DNA of 64,000 bases from Heterohyrax brucei (taxonomy: Eukaryota; Chordata; Mammalia; Hyracoidea; Procaviidae), in contig CM053140.1 of NCBI GenBank assembly GCA_028571685.1, positions 54,628,201 to 54,692,200 on the forward strand, given 5' to 3'. The position numbers were made by a program, and so were the translations under genes. Positions within the stretch are counted from its first letter, which is position 1. Each line of letters starts with the position of its first letter. Shown in pieces: positions 43,721-56,800 of the stretch. The notes beneath the pieces were generated by a model. It ran no database searches, had not been told where the DNA came from, and worked only from the letters and a program-made list of their open reading frames with translations.

Positions 43721-45104
43721 TACGTTAGCTCACATACTTGAACCACTCGGGACAGAGCTAGCCCCAGGGAAAGGCTCCATGAGGGTCTGCACGGCTGCGG
43801 CAGTGGCTGCTCAGGCTGTGCTGCCTTTGCTCAGGGCACCCAGGTGGACTGAGGTCCTGCCAAGACGAGCCCTGGGCCTAGGCCTCCCTTGTATCCTGGT
43901 AAACGGACCACTTTGGGCAGCTGTAGGGTGACAGATGAGAGACCTCAGCAATGGCCCAAGAAGTCTGTCTGGCCCTAACCTCTGTCCCACCCACCAACGA
44001 GTAAGGGCCAGGAGGGGATCCATCAGGGGACTGACCTCTGCCCCTGGCCCAGCTCCAGGTGGGCACTGCCTGCCGTGAGTGAGACTGTGAGTACCTCAGG
44101 CCTCCTGCTTCTCCTGCTCTGCCTAAGGTGCTGTGTGACCTCAAGTGAGACTTGCAACTTCTCTGAGATTTGGGATCCTTTCAACCTAGCTGGAGTGTGT
44201 CTTCCTAAGCAGCCAGCTCTGGTTCTGGTTATGGAACAGTCCTCTTGGGCTGAGTGTGAGGAGGTGTAGGAGCAGCAGTCCGGGTGGCCATGGCTTTCTG
44301 GATTACTTCATACCCTCCCTAATGGGTCCCCTGACTGTTCAGTGCTGCCCATGAATCTGAGGGGGTCAGAGGTGCCTGGCTTTCTACCTTCCTCTAGGAG
44401 CCCCAGGGGTGGGGCAAGATGCCTAGTAGGCAGTGCCTGCACCCCAAGCACAGTTGAGTATGGGGTTCACACTTCAGCTCTGAGCTCCCTGATGGGAGTC
44501 CCATTCTCATACAAAGGAAACTGAAACAAGAACCCCAGAATGTCACATGGAAGCTGTGCCCAGGAAACAGGCCCCTGTGTGGTGGGGCCTGCCTAGACCT
44601 GTCAGTGTCCCCCTTGCCTCTCTTGGAGGGTAGTGGGAGAGTACCTGCTTTCAGCAAGCCCTCAGACCCACCAGCAGCTTCCCCGGGGCTCTAGCTCTCC
44701 CCAGCCCACCCCCTCCGTGCAGGAGCCCCAGGAAACCAGAGCTGGCCAGGCCACTGTCCAACAGCCAATCCCAACACTGGAAGGAAATGTTTATTTTCTT
44801 CTCCAAATTGCCCCAGCTGCTGGATGGTGGCTGAATGAGCCCTTTGAGCTGTGAGAAGCCCCCATTGTGGGCGGCCACAGTTGGGGGGCTGGGGGCTGAA
44901 GTGTGGAGGGGCTGGAGCCTCCAGTGGCCAAAGTCAGGAGGTCAAAGGTATTAACAGACACCGAGCGGAGCAGTGGCAGGGTGTGCTGAGGGGATCCCCA
45001 GGATGCAGATGGAGGGCAGAGGCCTTATCTTATCAGGAGTGAGTGGCTGGTAAGAATAACTCTCCACAAGCCTACCCCTGGCAATACATCCCTGTGGCAG
45101 GTGC

Positions 45105-45205
45105 CCTCTTTCTTCCCACTTTATGGATAAGAAAACTGAGACTCAGAGAGGCAAAGTGACTTGCCTGAGGTCACCTAGCCAGAAAGCGGCTGAGCCAGAA
45201 TTCCT
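45105..45205 (-). mobile_element. MIR relic
   Basis: It contains 'aactgagactcagagaggc', then gtgacttgcctgaggtcacc, an antisense MIR core. Confidence 0.75.
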
Positions 45206-45608
45206 CGCCAGGTCACCTGACTAGGAAGTTCATTCTCTTTCCCTAGTCTTGGTTGTCAAGGGCCTTTCCTCTTTCTCAGGAGGCGACGGGCCTCGGTGGG
45301 GAGCTGGCTGGATCAGAGGTTTCCTGAGGCCCAGTGCTATGTGCCCTACCTCAGGACACAGGGGAGAGGGAAGGCCTGGACCAGTCACTGCCCTCCATGG
45401 CCCCATCTCATCTCTTCCTAGTCCCGGTGTGGACACAGGGGCTTTGCCTGATGCTCGGTCAGGCTGGGCCCTTTGGGGTGCAGGGAGTGGGTACCCTGGC
45501 CTGAGGCTTCCTCAGACACTGGTTCCCATAATTCCCATCCCATGTCCACTCAGTGGTGGTGGGGCAGAGGCAGAGCTCCCGTTTTGTTGGGGCTAGTGTA
45601 CAGGAGGG

Positions 45609-45758
45609 AAAGCCCTGGTGGCATAGTAGTTAAGTGCTATGGCTGCTAACCAGAAGATCGGCAGCACAAATCTGCCAGGCGCTTTTTGGAAACTCTGTGG
45701 GGCAGTTCTACTCTGTCCTACAGGGTTGCTATGAGTCAGAATCGACTCACTGGCACAG
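45609..45758 (+). mobile_element. AfroSINE in RUNX3 intron
   Basis: It has the head 'gccctggtggcatagtagtt', the body 'gggcagttctactctgtcc' and the tail 'gagtcagaatcgactcactg'. It is well preserved and opposite in orientation to RUNX3. Confidence 0.95.
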
Positions 45759-47180
45759 GGTAGTGGACAGGAAGTCACTGTCCACACCCTCAGGCTGGAT
45801 TCCGGGGCCCTTTGAACGTGCCACAATACTCTGTTGTGCCATAGCCCTACCCATGGCAGAGAAAGGCCTGAGGTGGGGATGCCAGACGCTGACAGATGTC
45901 GGTCTGTAGGGACACAACACTGAGTGCAGGCACCCTACTGCCTCTTGTGGTCAGGCCCCAACACTGTCTTCCCCAGAGCTCAGGAGATGCTGACATCTCA
46001 GTTTTGCGGCCCCTGTGCTCAGAGAGGCTGGGTCTGGCCTCTTCCCACCTTGGAGCCTGGGCAGGGCAGGGCCTACCTCCCAGAGCCCTGGCCGGTAGGG
46101 TGGGGCCTCTCTTCAGACAAGGGCACTGGTCCACTGAGAGCCTGTGTTCCCTTCCCCATCAGCCACTACACTGGGCCTGCATGTCACAAGCGCTAGGGTG
46201 CAAGACCTCCTCAGCAGGAAGACCCAGTAGCTGCCTACTGGCATGGAGTGTGCAGAAGAGAGCAGAATTGTCAAGAGTCTCTACTGTATCCTCCATCCCA
46301 GGCTCTTTCTGTTCTGGGCCCTTCTCACCCCCTTCCCATGGAGACTTTGGTCCTGGTCATTGATAGGATGTGTGACCCAAGGTGTGGCCCTTAACTTCTT
46401 GTGTCTCAATTCACTCATTTGCCAAATGGGTTCTAATCAGGCCTTGGCCAACTAAGAAAGAACAGACACCCACAGTACACGACATCAGTCAGCCTGCAAC
46501 CCCCACGCCTACTGCTGAGTGGGTGCCCTCTGTTCCCCTGGCCCCTACCCCACTACACCCCACCCCACCAGCTGAGAGAACCTGGAGGACAGAGCTACCC
46601 GTCTTCACTCACTGAGCGCTTACTCTGGCTAGCCATCGGGGAGAGCTACCGGGGGCTCTTGTCCTCTTCCCTATTTAGGGAGGTCTCTAGGTCGGATGGA
46701 GGACCTCTCCCATGTACTGCTGCATACCTCTCCAGGGCGAGGACAGCACTTCACAGTTTACAGAGCTCACATGAGATCTGAGTACAGTCTGTCATCAAAG
46801 TGCCACTCCAGTCCTGGAGAGAGGCACCCACTGCCACCCCACTTTCAGATGAGAAAGCTGAGGCTTAGTGAGGGGTCACCGTATCTGTTACAGGCTCCAG
46901 GAACTCCTGATCTTGGACAGGTCACATCTCATATTTGATCGGGCTGCTAGGAGCTTAATGTCCATTTTCCCCAGGGGTCTGGGAGGCTCAGGAGGGCAGG
47001 TATCCCAGAAGCAGGCACCAGACACAGCGTGGGTGTCAGAAAGTGCTCGGTGAGTGAATGAATGAAGGGCCTGGCCCTTAGCCAGGTACAACAGGTAGGT
47101 CCTCAGAGTGCTTTTCCATCTGGGGCGGAGGGAACGTGTCCAGGCCACCCCCACCCAGCCGCAGCCCCCTCCGGCCATAC

Positions 47181-47339
47181 CTTGCATGGGCGTCTGGGGC
47201 TGGCTGCCGAAGTGGCCTGTGGTGCTGAGTGAGCCGCGGGGGCTGGGTGTGCTTGGAGTCACCCGCATGCGCAGCCGCTCCAGGTCGGCGAAGCGGTCTG
47301 GGAACACCTTAGTCTGGTCATCCAGTTTCTGCCGGTGTC
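47181..47339 (-). CDS. RUNX3: RUNX3, penultimate coding exon
   Basis: This 159-nt internal exon follows the Runt domain. The acceptor is 'cccgcag' at 47340-47346. Its first two bases complete an Arg codon split with the upstream exon, and its last base starts the Gly completed by the final exon, so phase is kept on both sides. The encoded stretch includes HRQKLDDQTK (continuing the basic tail of the Runt domain and its nuclear localisation signal), 'VFPDRFADLERLRMRVTPST' and PSPRGSLSTT, ending PQTPMQ. It corresponds to the Ser/Thr/Pro-rich region after the Runt domain that is phosphorylated in RUNX proteins. Position and length agree with the equivalent mammalian RUNX3 exon. Donor is gtatgg. 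Confidence 0.96.
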
Positions 47340-49030
47340 CTGCGGGCAGGGAGGAGCCAGGGAGCCAGTTCCATCTGGCCCTCTGCTTTGGGCCTGCTTA
47401 AGGTCTCAGGGCCTCAGGGGAGATGGGAGTGTCTAGCTGTGCTAGGAAGTTCTTCCTGAGGTCTAACCTTAGGCCTCTGTAGGGAAAATCCCTTCTCCCC
47501 TGAATGAGGGTGCCAAGACCTCACCATCTCATCGTCACCACCTTGCACAAGGGAAGTAATCACCCTCGGTCCATAGGTTACCCTCAGAGACGGATACCAG
47601 CCACAGAACCAACAGTGAATGGAGTTAGTATTTGCACTGGGGTTACTGCTGGTGTACCCACACATTAGTAGTCTGTTCATCCAGTTCTACTGCATGCAAC
47701 GTCAAGGTGGCTTTCTTTTAAAATGAATGAAGCTCAGCAGACGGAGCCGGAGCCTCACTCAGGCGGAGGTTGAGCAGTCTATCAGGTGATGCTTCCTGAA
47801 TGTGTTAGTTGGATAGACTTTCGCCTTTTCCCCTTTATTTCTGTGAGATAAGGCTTGTAAGCTTAATTACAGCTTTCCCGTGTGGTAGTTAAAGAGCCTT
47901 GATGCATTTGCTTGGGCTTTTCTGCGTCATATTCAGAAAACCAGAGGCTCCTCACATAACCTAATGGAAAGGTGTGTTATCTATCTAGTTCTCAGTGGCA
48001 TGCTGCCATTCCACACACCGGTGACGTCAGAGTGCCACTCGCCTCCTTGGTGGGTGGTATTGCATATTATATTTCTCAGAATCCCTACTACTGACCAAAA
48101 TTTTAAGTGCACTCAATAAGGGAGCATATATTCCAGCACTGAAAACACATGCCACCAAAATTTAAAATAAATAAATAAAAACTTGGTAGCAAAAGTGTTA
48201 AGTCAGAGCCTGCGACCTAGCCCTCCACAGCACACTGTATTGGTGGAAGAGGAAACTGAGGCAACAAGCATGGGAAAGTGGCTCCAGCAGGCTGGGGACA
48301 GGAAGAGGGAGAAGCCAGCAGTGCTCCCATCCTTAGCCTCCTGGTATCCCAGGCCACAAAGGACGCCTGTGAGAGTAGCTGGTGGTGGCCAGGATGGGGG
48401 TGACTGCTCTGTGCACACTTCCCTGCTCTGGGTCTGACAGGGTGCTGGGAAGAGGCAGGGGGCCCTTGAGTGAGAGGCTGGACTTCACCACCCCTGACTG
48501 GAAGCTGGGGGCAGGAGGCCAGGGCATCTGGCTAAGGGTGTGCACCGAAGAAGCCACCAGCACCTCCCACTGCTCTTCCCTACCACTGCCCACGCAGGAA
48601 GGAGCCCAGCCTCATATCCCAGGACCCAGAGGTACTAGAGGCTCAAGGTGCCATGCCCCTGTCCTTGTGAAGCCCACCTAGGCCGAGGGAGCACTCCTGA
48701 GTGACATCAAGCTTGCAGAAGCCCCTCCTCACTGACCTATCACTTTTTCAATTACTCATTGCACATTTCCCAAGCAACACAGAAAGAGTTACAAAAATGA
48801 GATCACTACAAATGAGATTAACAGCCCCTCCCAAACTGAGACTGGTTTGAAGACTTTTCTTTCCGGCCTTTTCAGGGATTTACATGCAAGATTTTTTGTC
48901 AGTAGTCTCAGCCTGTGTGTTTCACTCTGTCACCTCGGTTTCCTTATCTGTGAAAAGGGGAGAGTAACTCAGCCCCATAGAAACAGCAGAAGTTTCTGTG
49001 AAACCCTCAAAATACTCCCTGGTGCACTCA

Positions 49031-49200
49031 CCAAAAAAAAAAAACAACTCACTGCTGTTGAGTTGATGCCAACTCATAGCAACTCTGTAAGACAGAGCAG
49101 AACTGCCCCAAAGCGTTTCCAAGGAGCGCCTGGTGGATCTGAACTGCCGACCTTTTGGCTAGCAGCTGTAGCACTTAACCACTATACAGTTAGGGTTTCC
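49031..49200 (-). mobile_element. AfroSINE in RUNX3 intron
   Basis: It has an A-run, then 'gttgagttgatgccaactc', 'aaagcgtttccaaggagcgc' and 'gaccttttggctagcagc'. It is in the same orientation as RUNX3. Confidence 0.9.
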
Positions 49201-52200
49201 TATGAGGGCTCAATTAAGTGTGATGAGGATTCTTACAGCTATGACATTAGCTGTCACTATTCCTGCCACATTTCACTGGAGGTGGCAGTTCACTCAGTCA
49301 CTCCTCTCTAGATGGACACCTAGGTTGTTTCCAAATTTCCTCTACTGTTTCCTTACATGCAGCCCTCTTGGTACGTCCCTGGTCACATCATCCTATGTAG
49401 GGTTTCTCCAGGACAATGGGACACAGACTGTTCACTTGAAAGGCAGCATTTTGCTGGGATCTAGTGTGTGACACTCACTAAACACCAGCCACCTAGCACC
49501 ATCAGCACTGGCCCAGCTGCCTCACCAGGCCCCGAGCGGGGCAGCCAGGCAGTCAGAGGCGGGAAGTAGGGCTGAGGGTGGGGAGACTCGGCCAAGGTCA
49601 CACAGCTAGAAAGGGAGCACCCTTCCCTGGACCTGCGCCTTGTGGGAGAGAAGTGCAGACAAGGGGAAGGTGAAGACAAGGTTTGCCTGGGTTGTCAGGT
49701 CTGGGCAATACCCCGACTTTTCTAGAATGACCAAGAGGGAAGAGGAGAGTAACAGGTGGAAGCTAAAACAGAACTCCACGCTGTCCTTCCCCACTGAGAC
49801 TAATGATGTCCTGGGGGACTGGGAAACAACTGTTGATCACCGTTGGGAATGAGGGGCTTCGAGAGGTCTTGGCAGGGGCCCGATTTCTGATTTTTAAAGT
49901 GAGCCACAAAGGTTTCCGGTACCTTCTGACCTTCAGCCTCTGTACACACTTTTCTCTCAACTGGGCATCTACAAGCCCTTAGAAACAGGTAAGGCAGTCC
50001 TGGGAACCAGTGTGGGCTCACCAAGCCACTGAAAACCAGGGACTCCACTTTCTCCTCCCATGAAGCCCCAGGCCATGAACCCGTGGGACACTGAGCAGTA
50101 GCAGCAGGACCCTGTGGGCTCCTGTGGCTGCCTCCCAGAACCTCTGACAACAAGGGAAGTCACGCGTTGGGGGTGAGTTTGGCTGGATGCCTAAAAGGGT
50201 TGGGCAGGCCTGCAAATGGGACAAGTGGGCTGGGTGGGGACTGGGACAGACTGGAGAGAGTGTTCCTTGTCGAAGAGCAGCTGTCTCCTGTCCAGCCAAC
50301 AGAGTGCCACCAGAGGGTCCCGCTTCCAACAGAAACCACAGACCAGCTTTTATGGGAAATTCCCCATATCGTACATGTTGGCAATTAACTCAAATGCTTA
50401 AACACTTAAAAACAGCATCACCACTATGCGGGCCCATCTGTCTGAGTCAAAGGGATCCTGTCTTGTTGGCTGCACAGTTTCAGCTGCTGAGGACTGGTCG
50501 CTGGATCTCCAGCAAGGCTCAGTCCTCACCCTGATAAGTCTCTGAGGAAATACTGCTGCTTTTGTGGCTGAGGCCACAGAAAATGGACTAGCTGGGGGCA
50601 AATGCATTCAGAACCAACTCCACAGGCAGGACGCCAGCTGAGTGGCTGTGGAGACCTCTGACCTGGCAGCAGCTTAGGACAAAGAATCGGGGTGTCTTAG
50701 TCAACCACAAGCTTGAAGTGAGCAAATGAGGCTACAATCGAGCTGGTGCAAAACCTCAGCCTTGTTAGTATTGTCACTGGCAAAGAAAGTCTCCTGCTTC
50801 TCAGGCACACTGTGTACAAAGAGCATTTACAGTTTCTCTTGGGGCCCAGGAAGGGGGGTGGGGTGTACAGGCAGCCTGGGTTCAAGTACCAGCTGTGTCA
50901 CTCACAGCCTGGTGGCCTCGTTCAGCTCACACACGCTCTTCCTCTCACCCCAAACGGCTGTGTCCTCATCGTGCCACCCTCCCAGGCTGTGGTGCTGGCC
51001 ATACAAGTCTCTAACAGGGGTCACTGCTATCACGTCTGTCAGTTCGACCCTGCTTGTGCCCAAGGGAGGCAGGACAACCACTCCCACAATAGAGACAACG
51101 ATTCCTGAGACCAGCGTGACAAGTCTGTGCCCGGGACCGCTCAGACCTGCTGACTCCAAGTCTACTGCTCTTTCTCCTGATCCTTCCTATTGGCCCTCAC
51201 TGCACAGATGGGGCCGCTGAGGTTTCAAGATGAAACCCACATTAAGTGTCAGGCCTGTTGTATGTACCGGGTAACCTGAGCCCAGAGCCACCGTTGTGGT
51301 GCTGTGTCCCCCGCAGGCAGACTTGTTGGAGAAGGGGGACGCTGCAACAGGGCTTTGACCCAGGTTTGTTCTGGGTCAACCCCCTGCTGGGAATCTGCCT
51401 TTCCACCCCAGATATACTAAGTCAGCGTCTGCGTTTTAACAAGACCCCTGGGTGGTTCTCCTGTATGCCAAGCCAAGTGCCGTCGAGTCGGATAAATAAG
51501 ATTATTGTGTATAAATAAAAATCACCTACGGATCTTGTTCAAATGTAGATCCTGATTCAGTTTACTCGGGATGGAAAGGCAAACAACCTGGTTGGAGGCC
51601 CTGTTTCCAAAGCGCTTCAGCAACTGCTTCCTAGTTGCTGTGGGACACTGGAGACACCGTGGGGAGGGGCAAAGGGGAGTGGGGACGGCTGTTTGTGGCC
51701 AGGGCGCCAGAGAGTCTCGAGCCATGGGGCTGGCCCTTCACACTGGGAGCAGAATGGAACTTCCTGTGCCCGAGGACAAGAAGATGGCCCTCAGAAAAGG
51801 CCTCTTTCACTCAGCTACCCACGGTGGGAGCTGGGTGGCGAGGTCAAGCTAGCACTCTCTGTCACCAACAGCCTGGCCTTTTGTTCCTGTGCCTCAGTTT
51901 CCCTCGGCACAGGCTGCTTACCGACGCTCCTCTATCTCTGAAAGCTCCTAGCTTAATATTACAAGGGTCAGCAGCTGGTCAGACTGAGGCACCCAAAGGA
52001 AGGAGGGAAGGCTGCCTGCTCCAGGGACCACCACGTCCCAGCTGCTCCAATAGGCTCTGCACCCCTGCCCCCAACACATTTTGGAGCCTTAGTTCAGACA
52101 CAGTCCCGGCCAGACCAGCCTATCGCTTGGGGCTCAGCTCTCCCCTTCTCCCACCCCGACCCCCCAGGCGTGTCTGCAGGCAGTACTGGCACAAGTGCTG

Positions 52201-52764
52201 GCAATCCAGATGGGGCCCAGGGTTTCAGAGCTCTTCCTAGAGGGCCAATGACATGCTACTCAAGGTTACCCAGAAGGCACCTGGCCACCTTCTCTCCCTG
52301 AAGAGCATCCTTCAAGAAGGAAGCCCTGGGTTTTGAAAATCAGAGGCTTAGACAACGGGGTGTAGGGCCCAGAACTGTTTCTGCAGGGCCAGAAGGATGG
52401 GCCTGGGCACTGAGAGTCCATCTCTCTCCCCAAGTCCTGCTTTAACGGATCAAGTCCCTCTCTCCTCTGGGCTTGTTTTTATATCTGTCAAGTTCCTGCT
52501 GTACCATCCACCCCTTGAGGGTGAGGATGAGTTGGAGAACAGACAACACAGTGTTTGCAAGCAGAGTGGCTTGGGTGGAGGATGGGGAGCCCCCAAGGAA
52601 AGCCCCACCTTGGCCCATAGGCCTAGCTCCAGCAGCTGGAGTCAAATCATAGACAACATGCTGAGATCACCTTGATGGGTGCCTGTAGCCCTTGTTTGCG
52701 GGAGGGTAGATCCCAGCCTGCCTCCTTGTAGTCCCAGTGGCCCCAGGCATCTCTCCCCATTGAG

Positions 52765-52799
52765 GGTGCTAGGTAATCTGGTGCTAGGTAATCTGGTGC
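52765..52799. repeat. 15-bp tandem duplication
   Basis: The unit ggtgctaggtaatct occurs twice exactly, followed by ggtgc of a third. Confidence 0.9.
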
Positions 52800-53299
52800 A
52801 AGTGTCCCCCATGCTGGGCATCAATTGTCTCATCCGTAAGACAGGGACCTCATTTTTTAAGCCCTGAGAGTGAGCATAAGCTTCAAGAGAATGAAACAGC
52901 TCACCCAGCCCTGGCCCTGAAGGAAGGAAGTGGATTCCAGTTCTGGCTGGGTCCTTTACTCACTGGGCAAGCAGCTCCTCCTCTCCACATCTGTACCTCA
53001 GGGGTGACCAGACTCACAGGAATGGAGGAAGGATCAAAGTAGGGGAAGGAATACAGCGTAGACAGGCTGGGTGACCCACCCAAGGTCATAGTCAGGCTGC
53101 TAGAAGACAAGGGCTGGATTCCTGTTTCGGGGTCCCCTCCCTTTATCTCCGGGGCATCTGCATCACCACCAGCAGGGCCAGCCTAGGTTCCAACACCTGC
53201 CAGGTACCTTGATGCTTCTAGTGGAACTAAGGGGCCATCAGCGCCATCTCCTGCCTCTATATTGGGCCAACCCAAGCCTCTGCGATAGCACTGGTAACG

Positions 53300-53470
53300 C
53301 CTCAGCAGGGACCTAGGATGTGCCAGGCACTGTGCCTTTTGGGCTATGCATATTGTCTGCGAGAGTCACAAACCTCTGAGAGGCTGCTACCATCATCCCC
53401 ATTTTACAGATTGGAAAGGGAAGGTATGGTCAAGATCACATGGTTAATAAGCGGCACCCAAGATTCAGAC
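53300..53470 (-). mobile_element. MIR relic
   Basis: It contains 'gccaggcactgtgcctttt', 'catccccattttacagattg' and 'ggtcaagatcacatggtt', an antisense MIR. Confidence 0.65.
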
Positions 53471-54239
53471 TCAGATGGGCCAGCTCATTTCATGGAGCAT
53501 GGGAGGGAGAGGAGAGCTGGGTGATGAGCACCCATAGCAAGCAGCCAGCTCAGCACCCTGCTTCAGTGTGTGTGTGGTGGGGGTTTGAGGGGTGGAGAGG
53601 GCAGGAGGCAGCAGGAGGAAGGAAGCAGGGGTAAGGAGAGTCAGGCAGGGTTACAGGAACAGCTTCGACTGCTGAGGAACAATGTGTGCCCCGATTACCA
53701 GGCCCTGTAGCCATCTGAAGCCACTAGGCCACCTCCCTTGGCTGCCCAGCCTGGCTCTGGTGCAGCCACAGCCCAGACACAGCAGCTACTGTCTGCCCAG
53801 CCCACGGGGTGGGGCACTCAGGCTGAGGCCCTCTCTGCGGCCTGTCAGGAGATTTACACCCGACTTTTAACAACCGCCGTGGAATCGCAGGCGGGTGCTG
53901 GGGGAAGACTTATAAAGCAGCGTGGCCTGGGGTGGTCTGCCGTGAATCGGCCCCCTGTGAGCGGATGAAAGCGTGGGTCGGTGGCTGGGCAGGGAAACGG
54001 GCTGGCCGGGGTCCAGCAGGCAGGGAGGCAGGCAGCTCCCTCCCAGAGCTGCAAGTGGGGCTTGCAGCGGCCTGGGGTTGATTAGGGGAGCCCGGGAGGT
54101 CTGAGGTTAACCCCTTCCCTCCTGCTGGGCTGACTCTCCTGGCTTTCTGAGCCTGCCCTCGGTCCATGAGATGCTCATGGAGGCTGTGGGAGTCCTGAGA
54201 ATTGGAACAGGAGCCATGGCCTCTCCTTGACTAGGCACT

Positions 54240-54560
54240 CCTCTGCCTCCCCACACCTGAATTGGAGGGCTCTCCAAGTCTCAGCTGTAGGCTTAGGGTC
54301 ACCTTTACTGCCCACGCCAAGTCTTCAAGCTCCCAACAACCACACTGGCCATTTGCTCACTTCCCTCAGGCCTCTGCTCAAATGTTACCTCTTTAGGAGG
54401 CCTTCCTGAGCCCCTGCCCCAAACCGAAGCCCACCTCTTCCCGACTTTGATGTTCTTCATAGGACTTCTTACTATGTCAAAGTATGTATATATTTACTTT
54501 GTCAATTTAACAAGTAATTATTGAGCACCTACTAAGTGCTCACATTTGTATCCCTGGGGC
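54240..54560 (+). mobile_element. L2 LINE relic
   Basis: It contains 'ctctgctcaaatgttacctc', 'ggaggccttcctgagcccc' and 'cctggggcctataacagtat', in the order of the L2 3' region. Confidence 0.75.
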
Positions 54561-55195
54561 CTATAACAGTATCTGGAGAAGATGATAATAAGCTTCCATC
54601 CCTGTGGTGTGAATAATGACAGTAGGGGGAGAGGAATAATAAATGACGTAAATTATGAAACCACAGAGCATGTCAGAAAGATGACGTGTGCTCTGAGTAA
54701 AATTAAGGCCAAGAGGGGTAAGCGGGAGTGGGGTGGTGGGTGCAGCTGAAAGACATGAGGAGGTAAGGCGTCATCTGGGGATGTCTACGGGAAGACGAAA
54801 CAGCGTGGCAAAGGCCCTGAGGCAGGGGGGTACCTGGCCAGAGTGGTGAAAGAGGAGGAGGATGGTAAGAGAGGAAGGCAGAGGGAGAACAGTACACACA
54901 GCAGCAGAGCCTTGCGGCCATGGTGAGAACAAAACTTGTTTACCACCTCTCCCCACTCTAGAGTGTGAGCCCCAAGAGGGCGGAAACTTGTCTTGTTGGG
55001 TTCACTGTGAGGCTCTGGCTTCTAGAACACTACCTGACCCACTGCAGGTGTCCAGGAAAATATTTACTGAAATCATTCCATGGACATTTTGGGAGGAACA
55101 GGTCCACAGCTCTCAGGTTCTTAAAGGAGCTGGAGCTGGAAGCAACCTGCTCTGGCAGGATTAATAACCTATGTCCTGCCTTTTCAGGTATTAAG

Positions 55196-55350
55196 CCAAA
55201 AAAAACCAAACCCAGTGCTATCAATTCAGTTCCGACTCATAGCAACCCTACAGGACAGAAGAGAGTTTCCAAGAAACGCCAGGTGGATTCAAACTGCCGA
55301 CCTTTTGGTTAGCAGCCATAGCACTTAACCACTATGCTACCATGGTTTCC
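55196..55350 (-). mobile_element. AfroSINE in RUNX3 intron
   Basis: It has an A-rich start, 'ttcagttccgactcatagc' and 'ccgaccttttggttagcagc', ending 'ctaccatggtttcc'. A short deletion removes the usual 'gtagaactgcccc' block. Confidence 0.9.
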
Positions 55351-56374
55351 TTTCAGATACTAGCACCTGCTAAACCTGGAGGATGGGGTCAGTGGCTGCC
55401 AAACTGTGGTCCAAGGACCTCCATGCCTGAGTTGCCGGACACTGTGCTGCCTTCTGCCTGAATCTTGGGGCTGGCTCAGCAGTCAGCTTTCTAACCGGCC
55501 CCTGTGACTATGAGGGACACGGCATTGAGAACCTCAGAAACCGAGCCCACAGAGGCAGGAAGCCACCAAGCCAGCTTTCAAACCCAGCCTGCCACCTGGC
55601 TGTAGGTCGGGCACACTCTGTAGGGCAGCAGAGGGGAAAGACCTGGCCACAGAACCCACAGCCAGGCCTCAGGGATCTGGGACTCCCACTCATTGGCTTC
55701 CAGGACCAGCCCTCACTTTCCACTGAAGGCCAGGATGGAAATGCAGGAGGAAAGCCCTGAAAGGTGATCCCGCAGCTCAAAAGGCCGGATGTAGTCCATG
55801 AAGGTTGCTGAGTACTTCCTGTGATCTGGAAATTCATTCAATCCACACAAAAATTCCCTGAATCTGATACTAGTATCACCCCTATTTTACAGATGAGAAT
55901 ACTGATGCTTGAAAGGCCTTTCTATGTGGCCCTCACTTCCCTGAGCTCTAAATTGAAGGCCCCAGGATCCATTGAATTCACCCCCAAGCTAGTGGTTTTA
56001 AATCTCTGGCCTCTGTCTCCTGCTGGGGCTATTAAGGATCAATTAATAGAGGTTTTACCCTTGCTCACTCACCCTCACACTGGCCCCAATTTGGCTCTTG
56101 TGTGTCCTGATTCTGCGCGCCATGGAGATTCAGAGCTGGACCATCACCTCCTTCAGTGCAGACTCTACACCTCTATTAACATGGCCTGGAGCTCCTGACA
56201 GCCACTCTGCTGCTGACCAAGAGAGGCTCACCATCGACTAACGGTGGTGGGGCAAGTACAGGGAGGAGCTGGGTCACAGGACAACAGAATGACATGGATT
56301 CTGTCACTCACGAAGACCCTCCCTCTGTCCCAGCCAGGTGCTGCACACACTTCTCCAATGAGCTGACGGCCTGC

Positions 56375-56800
56375 AGGGTGGTGGCACTGTCTCTACTTCA
56401 TGGATCAGGAAGCTGAGGTGAGTACCTGCCCAAGGTCACAGGGTAACAACCACAGCTACATGGATGAGCACCTACCAGTCTCCCGTAAGTGCTTTACACA
56501 GGCTGACACATGTTCTCTTCACAGTTGCACGACTAGCTAGCTGTCTGTATATAACTCATTTTCAAACAAAGGAACTGAGGCATGGGAGTGACTTGCCCAA
56601 AGTCCCCCAGCCAGGCAGGCTGGCTCAGGATCTGCTCTCCACACTGCAGTGGAATAATACATCACAAAGATTCCTCACTCATCACTTCCTTGGGCCTCCT
56701 ACAGTAGGCCTGGGTCACTGACCCAGTTCACAGATGACAAAACTGAGGCCAGAAAGGAGATGTGACTTGCCCAAGTTCATAAAGTCCAAGGTCAGAGGCA
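56375..56800 (-). mobile_element. Cluster of MIR-like relics
   Basis: Repeated antisense MIR-type cores occur at about 56390-56450 ('ggatcaggaagctgaggtg'), 56565-56615 ('gaactgaggcatgggagtg') and 56735-56785 ('acaaaactgaggccagaaag'). These are separate fragments in one neighbourhood, not a tandem array. Confidence 0.5.

Noticed and set aside
46888..47307. 139-codon minus-strand frame overlapping the RUNX3 penultimate exon
   Set aside because: The first part is the true exon, but it reads through the splice donor into the intron.
51635..52240. 201-codon plus-strand open frame, the longest in the window
   Set aside because: GC-rich intron of RUNX3, antisense to it, with Trp/Cys-rich composition and no domain or splice pattern. 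It is best explained as chance.
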